Notes: generated by a model from the sequence alone, not told the origin. Positions 1 through 8,855 are shown, counted from the stretch's first letter. The stretch is DNA of 64,000 nt from DAOTZR01 sp034432595 (GCA_034432595.1 DAOUBT010000020.1:27200-91199), one strand, 5' to 3'. A program made the numbers and translations.

Positions 1-1869
1 GCCGCCGAGGCCGGGCTGCCCCCCGAAGCCGTGCAGGGATTGCTGGCGCAACTGCGCGCCGCTGCCGCCACCTATACCATTCACCCTGGCGTGGCCGAGG
101 CGGTGCGCGCCGCGGCCGACCCCGCCGCCCTGGATGCGGCGGATGTGGAATTGGGAAATTTTTACTACGCTATGGCGGTACAGGCCGTAAAGCAGGAGAT
201 GCGGGGCCTGAGCCGTATCGTGGCCGAGAGCGCGCGCCGCGCCGCCCCCTACCTGCTGCGCCGGCAGCGCTGGAAAGAGGCGTCCACGCTGCTGGAACGG
301 ATGCTCCAGCGCGACGCCAGCCCGGCGGCGCTGGCCTTCGCCCTGCCGCTCCTGCGCCGCATCGCTGAGGCCACAAAAGGCACGGAACTGGAGTTGCCGG
401 TCGCCGGCCTCCTGGCCAACGCGCTGTGGCAGGCCGGCCGGGCCGATGAGGCGGAGACGCTGCTGCGCGACCTCATCGCCCACGCCGCCGCGCAGGGCAA
501 CTTCCGCCTGGCCTCCGTTAATGCCGGCGACCTGCTCAACCTGCTCCGCTCCGCCGGCCGCCTGGCGGAGGCGCTGCAGGTGGCCGAAGCAATGGCCGAC
601 TATACCCGCCGCGCCGGCCTGGGCCCCTGGACGCAACTGGTCGCCGAGGGAATGCGCCTGCAGGTGCTGGCGGATATGGGCCGCTACGAGGAGGTGCTGG
701 ACGCGGTGGAGGCGCTGCGGCCACGGATAGCCGCGCTGCCCTTTCAGAGTGATGCGGAGGAAACGGTCAACCCCTGGAACGTGCGCGAGACGCTGCTGGA
801 TACCGGTCGCACCGCCGCCCTGTACAGCGAGCAGTGGGAGCGGGCGCTGGCGCTCAACGCCGAAATCCTCCGCTACAGAGAGGAACGCGGGGCGGGCGCG
901 CTGGAGTTGGCGCGGACGCGCTTCAACGACTATTTCCCGCTGCTGCGCCTGCGCCGGTTCGAGGAGGCCCGCGCGCTCCTGCTGGCTTGCCGCGCCGTCT
1001 ACGAAGCAGAGCGGGCCATCCCCCAATTGGGCAGGGTGTACAGCGCCCTGGCCGACCTGGAGGACAAGGTCGGCGACCGCGCCGCCGCCGTGCGCTTCCA
1101 GCAGACGGCGCTGGGCTACGCCTACCAGGCCGGCGCGCCGGAGGACTGCGCCATCAGCCACCACAACCTGGCCAATTACCTGGAGCGGCAGGGCGCCGAC
1201 CCCGCCCTCGTCCTGGCCCACCGGCTGGCGGATGCTGTCATCTGTCTTCAAACGCAATCGGGAGGCCTTGCCACCAGCCTGCGCAATCTGGCAAAGACCG
1301 ATCTGCCGCCCGCGCCGCCCTCCTTTGAGGAGGTGGTCGCGCGGGTGGAGGAGATGGAGGGCGTGCGCTTCCGCGCCCTCTTTGAGCGCCTCCCCCGCCG
1401 CGTTCCCGATGGCGATGCGGCCATCGCGGCGGTGTGGGAGTTGGCTAACGCAGAGGCGCAAAGGCGCAGAGAGGCCTTAGATGGGCTTCCTCCGGCGATT
1501 GTCGCGGCGATTGAGCAAGGCGATGTTGAGGCGTTCGCAACGGCGTTGCAGCAACTCCCCCAGCCGGAGGCCAAGCGCATCGTGCAGCAACTTCAGGCGG
1601 CCGGCATCATCGGGGTTCGGTCCGGCCCGGATATGGCGGAGGTGCTGCGCGAGTTCGAGCCGTTACTGCAATGCATCGCCGCCGCCGTTGCCGACGCGAG
1701 CCTCCGCGCCCAAATCGAGCCGGTGCTGGCGCGCCTGGAAGAGAACGGCTGGATGCTGCGCGAGCCTGTCCGCCGCATCTGGGCCGGCGAGCGGGACGAG
1801 GCCGCCCTCACCGCCGGCCTGGACGCGCAGGATACCGCCCTCGTGCGCCGCATCCTGGAGTTGTTGTAG
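1..1869 (+). CDS. TPR-like helical repeat protein, 5' end cut by window
   Basis: The frame is open from base 1 and the first possible start (GTG at 31) has no ribosome binding site, so this is most likely the 3' part of a longer gene. The visible ~620 residues are Ala/Leu/Arg/Glu-rich and almost entirely helical. Units of about 35-40 residues with TPR-like spacing (for example 'ALWQAGRADEAETLLRDL' and 'GDRAAAVRFQQTALGYAYQ') suggest a superhelical protein-protein interaction scaffold. The last ~180 residues look like a separate helical domain. Similar arrays form the C-terminal half of large ATPase or CHAT-type signalling proteins, but the N-terminal part that would decide this lies outside the window. 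It ends with TAG and is followed by about 135 bases without a gene. Confidence 0.7.
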   Translation, partial: AAEAGLPPEAVQGLLAQLRAAAATYTIHPGVAEAVRAAADPAALDAADVELGNFYYAMAVQAVKQEMRGLSRIVAESARRAAPYLLRRQRWKEASTLLERMLQRDASPAALAFALPLLRRIAEATKGTELELPVAGLLANALWQAGRADEAETLLRDLIAHAAAQGNFRLASVNAGDLLNLLRSAGRLAEALQVAEAMADYTRRAGLGPWTQLVAEGMRLQVLADMGRYEEVLDAVEALRPRIAALPFQSDAEETVNPWNVRETLLDTGRTAALYSEQWERALALNAEILRYREERGAGALELARTRFNDYFPLLRLRRFEEARALLLACRAVYEAERAIPQLGRVYSALADLEDKVGDRAAAVRFQQTALGYAYQAGAPEDCAISHHNLANYLERQGADPALVLAHRLADAVICLQTQSGGLATSLRNLAKTDLPPAPPSFEEVVARVEEMEGVRFRALFERLPRRVPDGDAAIAAVWELANAEAQRRREALDGLPPAIVAAIEQGDVEAFATALQQLPQPEAKRIVQQLQAAGIIGVRSGPDMAEVLREFEPLLQCIAAAVADASLRAQIEPVLARLEENGWMLREPVRRIWAGERDEAALTAGLDAQDTALVRRILELL

Positions 1870-2005
1870 CCCTGCCGCGACCGCGGCGTTGCTCCGCACC
1901 TGCAACCGGCGCGCCGCACGCTCTGGTCCTTCCCGTTGACGCCCGCACCTCAGCGCGTTGAGCCCTTCTCTACGCTGGATGCGTCCTCGCTGCCGCCGGG
2001 AAACC

Positions 2006-2974
2006 TTACCGCTGCTGCCGGTAATAGGGCGAACGCCGCAACAAGGCCGCGCGCACCAGGGGGCGGAAAAGCCGAATCAGCACCCGGCGCGGCCCCAGCA
2101 GCGCCAGCATCTCGCGGATGTAATCATCCAGCGTGTGGCGCTGATAGTGCAGCACGGCTTCGCTCGGCGCCGTATCCATCCAATCGGTGCCAAAAGGCTC
2201 TTGCCCGAACGCTTCCGCCGGCAACATGCCAATTCCCATCGCGTTCAGGACCCGTTCCACCAGCTCCCCGTAGAGGAACTGACAGCGCGGTCCGCCCGCG
2301 ATGAGCCATACCTTTCCCCACACCTCGGCGCTGCTCACCGCATTCGCTACTGCCAGCCCGGCATCGCGCGTGTGCAAAAACTCGATGCGGTTAGCGAGGG
2401 GCACATCAAACATGCCCGGATCCAGGCGCAAGGCCAGCGGCAGGGTCGCTCCAAAACGCAAAATCGTCCAGGTGAGACCCGATTCCCGCACCAGCGTCTC
2501 GCACTCCACCTTATGGCGCGAATAGTGCTCTTGCGGATTGAGGCTATCCGTGGCGGTGACGCACGGTTGCCCCAGCCGCGGCGGCCCGAACACGTGCACC
2601 GACGAGGTGAAAATCAAGCGGGGTGGCTGCGGCTGCGCGCGCAACGCATCCAGCAGATGGTACGTCCCCCCCACATTGACCTCCCGCGCAAAAGCGGGCA
2701 CCTTCTCCGATTCCAGGCCGGTGGAGGAAAGCTTGGGGATGATGAAAGCCAGATGCGCCACCACCTCCTGATCGCTAACGGCGCGCAGCACATCCTCCGC
2801 ACGGCGCAAATCCCCCCATACCGCCTCCACCCGTCCGGCGTAGCGCTGCGCCAGCCGGCGATTGCGCTTCGTGGGCAGGTCGAAAGCGCGCACCTGATGG
2901 CCCTGCGCCAGCAGCGCCTCGAGCGTGCTCACACCAATGTTTCCCCAGGCTCCTGTGACCAAAACGCGCGTCAT
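2006..2974 (-). CDS. NAD(P)-dependent epimerase/dehydratase (extended SDR)
   Basis: A 322-residue extended short-chain dehydrogenase. The N-terminal Rossmann motif VTGAWGNIG (residues 6-14) binds NAD(P); the catalytic Tyr-x3-Lys is Y151/K155 (YSRHK), preceded by the Ser stretch FTSS at about 122-125. The family acts on nucleotide sugars or related carbonyl substrates in the cytosol; the substrate cannot be read here. ATG at 2974 is chosen because it follows AGGAGG closely and overlaps the stop of the upstream TetR gene by four bases (ATGA), which indicates translational coupling. The pair probably forms one autoregulated operon, so the enzyme is likely induced by the ligand of that regulator. 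The C-terminal ~40 residues are Arg-rich and may sit at a membrane. Confidence 0.85.
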   Translation of the reverse strand: MTRVLVTGAWGNIGVSTLEALLAQGHQVRAFDLPTKRNRRLAQRYAGRVEAVWGDLRRAEDVLRAVSDQEVVAHLAFIIPKLSSTGLESEKVPAFAREVNVGGTYHLLDALRAQPQPPRLIFTSSVHVFGPPRLGQPCVTATDSLNPQEHYSRHKVECETLVRESGLTWTILRFGATLPLALRLDPGMFDVPLANRIEFLHTRDAGLAVANAVSSAEVWGKVWLIAGGPRCQFLYGELVERVLNAMGIGMLPAEAFGQEPFGTDWMDTAPSEAVLHYQRHTLDDYIREMLALLGPRRVLIRLFRPLVRAALLRRSPYYRQQR

Positions 2975-3564
2975 AGCTCCCTCCTGACTCCTTCCAATAA
3001 CGCTTGAATACCTTGATGGGCCACGCCGCCCCAGTCGGTCTGCGGATCGAGCAGCCCCTGCAACACCACCCCCACGCCCAACGCCACCAGCGCGCGCGCC
3101 AGAGCCAGCGTATCCACCGGCGCGAGCGAACCTTCCGCCACCCCGGTTTCCAGCAGGCGCGCAAACGCCTCCTGGTAATGTTGATAGTGGCCGCGCAAAG
3201 CGGAGGATACCGCGGGATCGCGCACCGCCTGCGTCCAAAAATCCAGGAAAAGGGGCAGCTGCTCGCGTCCGGCAGCCAGCACCACCTCGACCAGCGCACT
3301 CAGCCCCAGCAGCTTCTCCGGCACCGGCACGGGCGATGACGCAAAGCGTTGAACGCTTGCATCAAGCTGCGCCAGCCAGCGTTCCAGCAAGGCCAGGAAA
3401 AGCGCCTGTTTGCTGGGGAAGTGATGGTAAAAAGCGCCCTTGCTGACGTTAGCGCGGCGACAAAGCTCCGCCACGCCGGCGCCTTCGTAGCCGAGTTCCG
3501 CAAAAGCCGCCTCGGCGGCATCGAGGATGGCCTGACGTGTCTCTTCAGCGCGAGCCTGTGGCAT
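2971..3564 (-). CDS. TetR/AcrR family transcriptional repressor
   Basis: A 197-residue one-component regulator. The N-terminal helix-turn-helix (about residues 8-55) has the usual TetR layout: ILDAAEAAFAELGYEGAG, then a recognition helix around NVSKGAFYHHFPSK. The remainder is a helical ligand-binding and dimerisation domain whose ligand is unknown. ATG at 3564 is preferred to an upstream in-frame start because the upstream stretch is not TetR-like and would cover the operator. An 18-bp near-palindrome lies 57 bases upstream (3621-3638), which fits autoregulation. The stop overlaps the start of the SDR gene by four bases, so both are expected on one transcript. Confidence 0.88.
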   Translation of the reverse strand: MPQARAEETRQAILDAAEAAFAELGYEGAGVAELCRRANVSKGAFYHHFPSKQALFLALLERWLAQLDASVQRFASSPVPVPEKLLGLSALVEVVLAAGREQLPLFLDFWTQAVRDPAVSSALRGHYQHYQEAFARLLETGVAEGSLAPVDTLALARALVALGVGVVLQGLLDPQTDWGGVAHQGIQALLEGVRREL

Positions 3565-3620
3565 GGTGTTGCTCCTTGAAGATGGAATCAGACCGCGGTT
3601 GTGAGGTGGGGGATAAAAAC

Positions 3621-3638
3621 ATACCGACCGGTCTGTAT
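3621..3638. promoter_or_regulatory. Likely TetR operator (18-bp near-palindrome)
   Basis: ATACCGACCGGTCTGTAT is symmetric around 3629/3630 except for one mismatched pair (positions 5 and 14). The core GACCGGTC is typical of operators bound by TetR-family dimers. It sits 57 bases upstream of the TetR start. Assignment to this regulator is an inference from position. Confidence 0.6.
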
Positions 3639-3730
3639 TTTTATTATAGCATCCCTGAGGAGAAAAATCAAGGGGGGCGGGGCGGGGGAACGGGAGAGGG
3701 GAGGGCCGGGTGCATGGCTCACCGGCAGCC

Positions 3731-3758
3731 TTGACTTGCCCCTGCCCCATGGTACAAT
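3731..3758 (+). promoter_or_regulatory. Sigma-70-type promoter of the dtxR-feo operon
   Basis: -35 TTGACT (3731-3736), 16-base spacer, -10 TACAAT (3753-3758). The start of transcription would fall at about 3765, inside the palindrome at 3761-3780. Confidence 0.7.
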
Positions 3759-3760
3759 GA

Positions 3761-3780
3761 TTTTAAGGTATACCTTAAAA
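3761..3780. promoter_or_regulatory. DtxR/MntR-type metal box, perfect 20-bp palindrome
   Basis: TTTTAAGGTATACCTTAAAA is identical to its reverse complement. It begins two bases after the -10 box and ends 15 bases before the DtxR-family start codon. The AGGTATACCT core resembles DtxR/MntR-family operators. Bound there, a metallo-repressor would cover the transcription start and shut off its own gene and feoAB when metal is sufficient. Confidence 0.75.
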
Positions 3781-3795
3781 TAAAGGGAGCGAGGG

Positions 3796-4440
3796 ATGGC
3801 GCGCGAGGCAACAGAGGATTATTTGGGGGCGATTTATCGCTTGCGCAGCGGGCGCGAAACGCCGGTACCCCTTTCCGCCATTCAGGTGCGGCTGCACCTT
3901 TCCGCGATGACGGTGCACGAAATGGTGCAACGGCTGGTGGTGCAGGGACTGGTGATCTACCATCCCTATCAAGGGGTAACCCTGACCGAAGCGGGCGAAA
4001 CGCTTGCCTTAGCGCTCATCCGCCGCCACCGCCTGTGGGAACGCTTTCTCACGGATTGGCTGGGCGTGTCCTGGGACGAGGCGCACGAGATAGCGGGACG
4101 GCTCGAACATGCCGCGCCGGAAAGCGTCACAGAGCGTCTGGCGCAGTTCATGGGGGATCCGGAACATTGCCCGCACGGCGGGCCGATTCCGCCCCATGCC
4201 GAAACGCAGCCGCTCCTGCGCTTGAGCGAAGCTACGGCGGGGCAGACGCTGGAGCTGGTGCACATCGAGCCGGAAACAGCCCCCATCCTGCGCGTGTTGG
4301 AGGCAGCTAATTTGCGCCCGGGTACGGTGCTGACGGTGCTGCATATCCATGCGGATGGCGTCCGGGTTCGGTGCCATGAGCAGGAGCTGCACCTTGCACC
4401 GGAGGTCGCGCGGGCGCTCCACGTCACGCCCGTGGGGTGA
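3796..4440 (+). CDS. DtxR/MntR/IdeR-family metal-dependent regulator
   Basis: A 214-residue metalloregulator. Residues 1-65 are the winged helix (EDYLGAIYRL, then SAMTVHEMVQRL). About 65-140 is the metal-binding and dimerisation domain with the family pattern H-x2-WE (RHRLWERFL) and E-x2-H (WDEAHEIAGRLEH). The C-terminal ~70 residues are an SH3/FeoA-like domain. Asp8 of the MntR metal site is present, but the position matching MntR Glu11 is Gly, so iron rather than manganese sensing is plausible (inference). ATG at 3796 follows GGGAGCGAGGG. It is the first gene of an iron-transport operon and has a perfect palindrome across its transcription start, so autorepression with feoAB is expected. 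Confidence 0.9.
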   Translation: MAREATEDYLGAIYRLRSGRETPVPLSAIQVRLHLSAMTVHEMVQRLVVQGLVIYHPYQGVTLTEAGETLALALIRRHRLWERFLTDWLGVSWDEAHEIAGRLEHAAPESVTERLAQFMGDPEHCPHGGPIPPHAETQPLLRLSEATAGQTLELVHIEPETAPILRVLEAANLRPGTVLTVLHIHADGVRVRCHEQELHLAPEVARALHVTPVG

Positions 4441-4534
4441 GCTGCTTTATCGGGTCTCGAAAACGCGGGGAGGAGGACCCCACGTCGAGCGTTGCCAAGG
4501 TTTTCGTCACGCACATCGTTGATATGAGGGAGCT

Positions 4535-4768
4535 ATGATGTCACTGGATCAGTTAAACAGTGGACAAAAAGGGGTGATTCTGGGTCTGCACGGCGGACAT
4601 GGCATCGTCGGACGATTGGCGACGTTAGGCTTTACCCCCGGCACGTCGGTGGAGATGGTACGGAATCATGGTCACGGGCCGTTGATTGTGTTGGTGCGCG
4701 GTTCCCAAATCGCGCTGGGCCGCGGCGAGGCGGCGCACGTCATCTTGACCCCGCTGGAGGTGGGATGA
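4535..4768 (+). CDS. feoA: FeoA ferrous iron transport accessory protein
   Basis: A 77-residue SH3-like protein with the FeoA pattern: a GIVGRLATLGFTPGT turn, then VRGSQIALGRGEAAHVIL near the C-terminus. FeoA is a small cytosolic partner of the FeoB iron channel. The start is one of two adjacent ATGs behind GAGGGAG; the first is used. The stop overlaps the feoB start by four bases (ATGA), so the two are translationally coupled. The 94 bases between the regulator and feoA hold no clear terminator. Confidence 0.9.
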   Translation: MMSLDQLNSGQKGVILGLHGGHGIVGRLATLGFTPGTSVEMVRNHGHGPLIVLVRGSQIALGRGEAAHVILTPLEVG

Positions 4769-6774
4769 GCGCCTGCCACATGTCCCTTCCCGACGCGAAT
4801 AGCCCATCATCCCTGTGCCGTACCCCCCTGATTGCCCTGGCCGGACAGCCCAATGTCGGCAAAACCACCGTTTTTAATGCCCTGACGGGCATGAATCAGC
4901 ACGTCGGCAACTGGCCGGGCAAGACGGTGGAGCAGAAACGCGGGCTGTGGACCTGCGAGGGTCAGGAGTACACGCTGGTGGATCTGCCGGGCACGTATAG
5001 CCTCACCGCCAACTCGGAGGAGGAACGCATCGCGCGCGAGTTCATCCTCAACGAAAAGCCGGATGTGGTGGTGGCGGTGGTGGATGCTGCTAATCTGGAA
5101 CGCAGTTTGTACCTGGTAGCGGAGCTGCTGCTGTTGCCTGTGCCGGTGATGGTGGCCTTGAATATGATGGATGTGGCGGAAGGCGAAGGGCTGCGCGTCG
5201 CGCCGCACGTGCTGGAGGCCGCGCTGGGCGTGCCGGTGGTGCCGATGGCTGCCGGACGCGGGCGCGGTATCGAAGCGCTGCGCGCCACGGTGGCGCGTAT
5301 GGTGCGCGGCGAACTCCCCTATGCGCCGCAACGTCCCATCATCCTGCCCCCCCACGCTGGCGTGCTGGATGAGACGATGCGCCTCATCGAGGCCTACCTG
5401 CCGCCCAACCTGCCCCTTACCTGGGCTGCGTTGAAGGTGCTCGAAGGTGACGCGGCCCTGTTGGAGCTGCTGCACGCGCAGATGCCCGAAGCGAGCTGGA
5501 ACGCGCTGCAGGCCCTCCTGCACACGCACGAGGACGCGCTGCTGGACATCATCGGCGCGCGCTACGCCTGGGTGGCGCGCATGGTGCGCGCCGCGGTGGA
5601 GCAGCCGCAAGCCGGTCAGCTAAGCTGGACGCGGCGATTGGATCGGGTGTTCACGCATCCGCTCTGGGGTAGCCTGAGCCTGCTGGGCATCCTGGGTGGC
5701 ACGTTTGGGTTGACGTACCGCCTGGCTCTGCCCCTGCAAGCCGTGTTGGCGCAGGGCGTGGCCCGCCTGGGCGAAGCGGTCAGCGCCGCGCTGGCTCCGG
5801 CGCCGGGGTGGGTTAGCGCGGTGCTGGTTCAGGGCGTGCTCAATGGCGCGGGGATGGTCATCACGTTTTTGCCCTTGCTGGCGATTTTCTACATCCTGCT
5901 GGCGCTGTTGGAGGATACGGGCTACATGGCGCGCATCGCTTATCTGATGGATACGGTGATGCACCGCCTGGGCCTGCACGGCAAGAGTTTCATGCCGCTG
6001 TTGCTGGGCTTCGGGTGCAATGTGCCCGCGGTGCTGGGCACGCGCATCATCGAATCGCGCGCCGGGCGGTGGTTGACGATGGTTCTGGTCCCCCTGGTCC
6101 CGTGTGCCGCGCGTCTGGCCGTGCTGGGCACGTTGACGCCGCTCTTCTTCGGCGCGGCGGCGAGCTGGGTCATGTTGGGATTGGTGTTGTTCAATCTCCT
6201 GGTGTTGTTTGTCCTGGGCTTGGTGCTGCACCGGGTCCTGTTCAAAGGTGAGACGGTGGCCTTTGTGATGGAGATGCCGCTGTATCACGTGCCCAATCCG
6301 CGCACCGTGGGGCTGTACGTGTGGCACAACATCCGCGCGTTTGTGCAGAAAGCGGCCACGGTGATTCTGGCGGTGTCGGTGACCATGGCGGCGCTCTCCT
6401 ATTTCCCCACCGGCGACCCCTTGAGCAGTTATCTGGCGCGCGCCGGGCAGGCCATGGAGCCTATCGCCCGCCTGATGGGTATCCCCTGGCCGCTGCTCAT
6501 GGCTTTGTTCAGCAGTTTTATCGCGAAAGAGAATACCCTGGCCACGCTGGGCGTCCTGTACGGGGACCTGGAGGTCTTGCGCACGCTGATTGCGCCGGAA
6601 GCTGCGCTGGCTTATCTGGTGGCGCAGATGGTGTTCATCCCCTGCGCGGCGACGGTGGCCTCCTTGAAGCAGGAGTTAGGAAACTGGCGTGCCCTGCTGG
6701 GGGTGGTGGCGTTGTACCTGGCGCTTTCGCTGGGAGCGGGCATCGTGATTTATCAGGTGGGAAAGCTGTGGTAA
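4765..6774 (+). CDS. feoB: FeoB ferrous iron transporter
   Basis: A 669-residue Fe2+ permease. The N-terminal G domain shows G1 GQPNVGKT (27-34), G3 DLPG (73-76), G4 NMMD and a G5-like segment. A helical region up to about residue 285 links it to the membrane domain. The transmembrane part has the two Gate motifs typical of FeoB, including 'LPLLAIFYILLALLEDTGYM' and the Cys-containing GFGCNVPA and VPLVPCAAR segments. It imports ferrous iron across the cytoplasmic membrane with GTP-dependent gating. It directly follows feoA and is expected to be under the metalloregulator at 3796. Length is at the short end of the family's usual range. Confidence 0.95.
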   Translation: MSACHMSLPDANSPSSLCRTPLIALAGQPNVGKTTVFNALTGMNQHVGNWPGKTVEQKRGLWTCEGQEYTLVDLPGTYSLTANSEEERIAREFILNEKPDVVVAVVDAANLERSLYLVAELLLLPVPVMVALNMMDVAEGEGLRVAPHVLEAALGVPVVPMAAGRGRGIEALRATVARMVRGELPYAPQRPIILPPHAGVLDETMRLIEAYLPPNLPLTWAALKVLEGDAALLELLHAQMPEASWNALQALLHTHEDALLDIIGARYAWVARMVRAAVEQPQAGQLSWTRRLDRVFTHPLWGSLSLLGILGGTFGLTYRLALPLQAVLAQGVARLGEAVSAALAPAPGWVSAVLVQGVLNGAGMVITFLPLLAIFYILLALLEDTGYMARIAYLMDTVMHRLGLHGKSFMPLLLGFGCNVPAVLGTRIIESRAGRWLTMVLVPLVPCAARLAVLGTLTPLFFGAAASWVMLGLVLFNLLVLFVLGLVLHRVLFKGETVAFVMEMPLYHVPNPRTVGLYVWHNIRAFVQKAATVILAVSVTMAALSYFPTGDPLSSYLARAGQAMEPIARLMGIPWPLLMALFSSFIAKENTLATLGVLYGDLEVLRTLIAPEAALAYLVAQMVFIPCAATVASLKQELGNWRALLGVVALYLALSLGAGIVIYQVGKLW

Positions 6775-6810
6775 ACTGAGCGGCATCGTCCAAAACAGGA
6801 GGATGGCCGC

Positions 6811-7695
6811 ATGGTTAGCGATACACAGGCCGCGGAGCGCGGCCCCATGGTCCTGGGGATGGCGCTGGTGGCAACCGGCGCCTTGGCCTTCAGTACGACG
6901 GTGCTCTTCACGCGCGCGTTGAGCGCGTTGCCGGTGTTGAGCATCGCTTTCTTTCGTGCCGGAGGCGCGTTTCTCTTTTTCACCCTGTTGCTGCCCTGGC
7001 ACAGGCAAAGCCTGCGTCCTGGGGCGTACCGGGCGGCGCTTCCCTATCTGGTGGGATTAGGGCTGGCCATCAGCGGGGCGGCGCTGCTGTATGTGTTTGC
7101 GATTCAACACACGACGGTTTCCAACGCGGCGCTGTTGGTGAACACGGCGCCGCTCTACGTGGCCTTTCTGGGGCCGCGCCTGCTGCACGAGCCTGTGCCG
7201 CGCTATCGCACGCCGGGGCTGGTGCTGGCGCTGGTGGGGATGGTGTTGATTTCTGGCGTGCTGGAACAGGGAGCACGGCCGGTGGGGGGCGCAGGACTGT
7301 GGGCCGGCGTGGCATCGGGGATGGCTTTTGCCGCGGCCCTGCTCATCGGCGGCAAGTTGCGCGGACAGGTGGAAGCGCTTACGCAGACGTGGTGGAGCAC
7401 GGGCATCGCGGCCTTGCTGATGGCGCCGTGGGGACTGCAGGTGGATGGCGCGTTGGTGCTGGCCCACTGGCCGCTGTTGCTGGGACTGGGCACGGTCTCG
7501 CTGGGCATGGGGTACTTCCTGTACTTTCAGGGATTGAAGTTGCGCGTGAGCACGCAGGTGGTGAGCGTGGTGGCGCTGCTGGAACCGGTCAGTGGGGCGC
7601 TGCTCGGCGCGCTGATCCTGGGCGAAATCCCAACCCTGCTCAACGGCGTGGGCAGTATCCTGATCCTGTTGGCGATTTATCTGATGACGAGGTGA
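6811..7695 (+). CDS. EamA/DMT-superfamily membrane transporter
   Basis: A 294-residue, very hydrophobic protein with about ten predicted membrane helices in two homologous halves, the layout of the drug/metabolite transporter superfamily. The second half ends with the typical 'EPVSGALLGALILGEIP' segment. Members export amino acids, metabolites or drugs; the substrate is not evident. ATG at 6811 follows ACAGGAGGATGGCCGC. It lies 36 bases after feoB and 3 bases before the FeoC-like gene, so it sits within the iron operon. It might export an iron chelator or a by-product of iron metabolism, but that is speculation from position. Confidence 0.85.
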   Translation: MVSDTQAAERGPMVLGMALVATGALAFSTTVLFTRALSALPVLSIAFFRAGGAFLFFTLLLPWHRQSLRPGAYRAALPYLVGLGLAISGAALLYVFAIQHTTVSNAALLVNTAPLYVAFLGPRLLHEPVPRYRTPGLVLALVGMVLISGVLEQGARPVGGAGLWAGVASGMAFAAALLIGGKLRGQVEALTQTWWSTGIAALLMAPWGLQVDGALVLAHWPLLLGLGTVSLGMGYFLYFQGLKLRVSTQVVSVVALLEPVSGALLGALILGEIPTLLNGVGSILILLAIYLMTR

Positions 7696-7698
7696 AGC

Positions 7699-7956
7699 AT
7701 GTTGCGCGAGGTCTTACAGTTACTGGCGCAGGAAGAGACGCTGACGCAAGAGGACATCGCCGCCCGTCTCAAGGTGCCGAAAACGCTGGTGGCGGCGATG
7801 GTGGACGAGCTGACGCGCCTGGGTTACTTGAAGATGAGCGTGCGTTGCGGCGGGGCTTGTGAGGGTTGCGCCCTGGCTGCGAGCTGTTCCGGCATCAGCG
7901 CGCAGCGCGTCTGGCAGATGACGGATAAGGGGCGGCAGAGTTTGCAGAACGCTTAG
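7699..7956 (+). CDS. feoC: FeoC-like winged-helix protein with Cys cluster
   Basis: An 85-residue protein. Residues 1-48 form a winged helix (LTQEDIAARLKVPKTLVAAM), followed by a cysteine cluster C50-x3-C54-x2-C57-x5-C63. This is the FeoC family layout; in other FeoC proteins the cysteines hold an oxygen-sensitive Fe-S cluster and FeoC controls stability of FeoB. Its place at the end of a feoAB operon supports this, although a transporter gene separates it from feoB. It begins three bases after the transporter stop. The family assignment is strong; the cluster type is inference. Confidence 0.85.
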   Translation: MLREVLQLLAQEETLTQEDIAARLKVPKTLVAAMVDELTRLGYLKMSVRCGGACEGCALAASCSGISAQRVWQMTDKGRQSLQNA

Positions 7957-8069
7957 CGGGAGTGAAAAGCGACAGGGAGCGATGAGCCGGTCTTCGGCAA
8001 AATGCCCTTGGGGCTGTAAAGCGGGTCCGCAGGATTCGCATTTCATTTTATCAGCAGGAGGTGGAAGTT

Positions 8070-8612
8070 ATGACGATCAAAACCGACACGATGGAACGGG
8101 CTTTGACGCTGCCAGCCCTGCGCGGGCGCAGCCTGGCCTTTCAGGCCGCGTTAATCGGCGCGGCGGTGGCGTTGCCGGCGCTGGCGCATCTGCTGGGATT
8201 GCCGGTGCTCTATCTGCTGCCCATGCACTGGCCGGTGCTTCTGGCTGGCCTGGTGTACGGATGGATGGGCGGCGCGCTGGTGGGGGCGCTCGCGCCGGTG
8301 ACGAGCTTCGTCCTTTCGGGGCGACCCGGCCCGGCCCTGTTGCCCGCCATGACCGTGGAGCTGGCGGTGTACGGCCTGACGGCGGGGTGGCTGCGCGAAA
8401 AAGCGCGCTGGTCGGCCTGGGCCGCCACGGCGGCGGCCTTGCTCGCCGGGCGTTTAGCCTATCTGGGCGTGACCCTGCTCCTGGGCAAGGTTATTAACCT
8501 GGCTTTCTTGCAGGCGAGCCTGCTGCCGGGCGTTCCCATGGCCATCGTGCAACTCCTCACCCTGCCGTGGCTGGCCCGACGCTGGGTGGAGGCGGAGCAG
8601 CGGCGCGGGTAA
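8070..8612 (+). CDS. Putative ECF transporter S component
   Basis: A 180-residue membrane protein with about five or six helices and the loop 'MHWPVLLAGLVYGWMGG' followed by a Gly/Ala-rich helix, a pattern seen in substrate-binding S components of energy-coupling factor (vitamin) importers. ATG at 8070 is chosen over an in-frame GTG at 8061 because a full AGGAGG (8056-8061) lies eight bases upstream. No energising EcfA/EcfT genes are nearby, so it would share a common module coded elsewhere. Substrate unknown. About 110 bases separate it from the iron operon, with a small GCCG/CGGC hairpin near 8000; co-transcription is possible. Confidence 0.65.
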   Translation: MTIKTDTMERALTLPALRGRSLAFQAALIGAAVALPALAHLLGLPVLYLLPMHWPVLLAGLVYGWMGGALVGALAPVTSFVLSGRPGPALLPAMTVELAVYGLTAGWLREKARWSAWAATAAALLAGRLAYLGVTLLLGKVINLAFLQASLLPGVPMAIVQLLTLPWLARRWVEAEQRRG

Positions 8613-8627
8613 GCTTTTCCCGCGCAA

Positions 8628-8701
<74 letters not shown>

Positions 8702-8855
8702 TGCTTTTGCCTGCTCTGCCTTCGCCTACCCTGCTTTCGTCCACCTGGACTTTGTCCACGCGGGAATGCGGCAGGCTGATCAACCGCGGATGCTGATGCT
8801 CCTGACGCTCACGACGCGGCTCTGGGGGTAGCCTGGCCGCTCCACCTTGCCCCGA

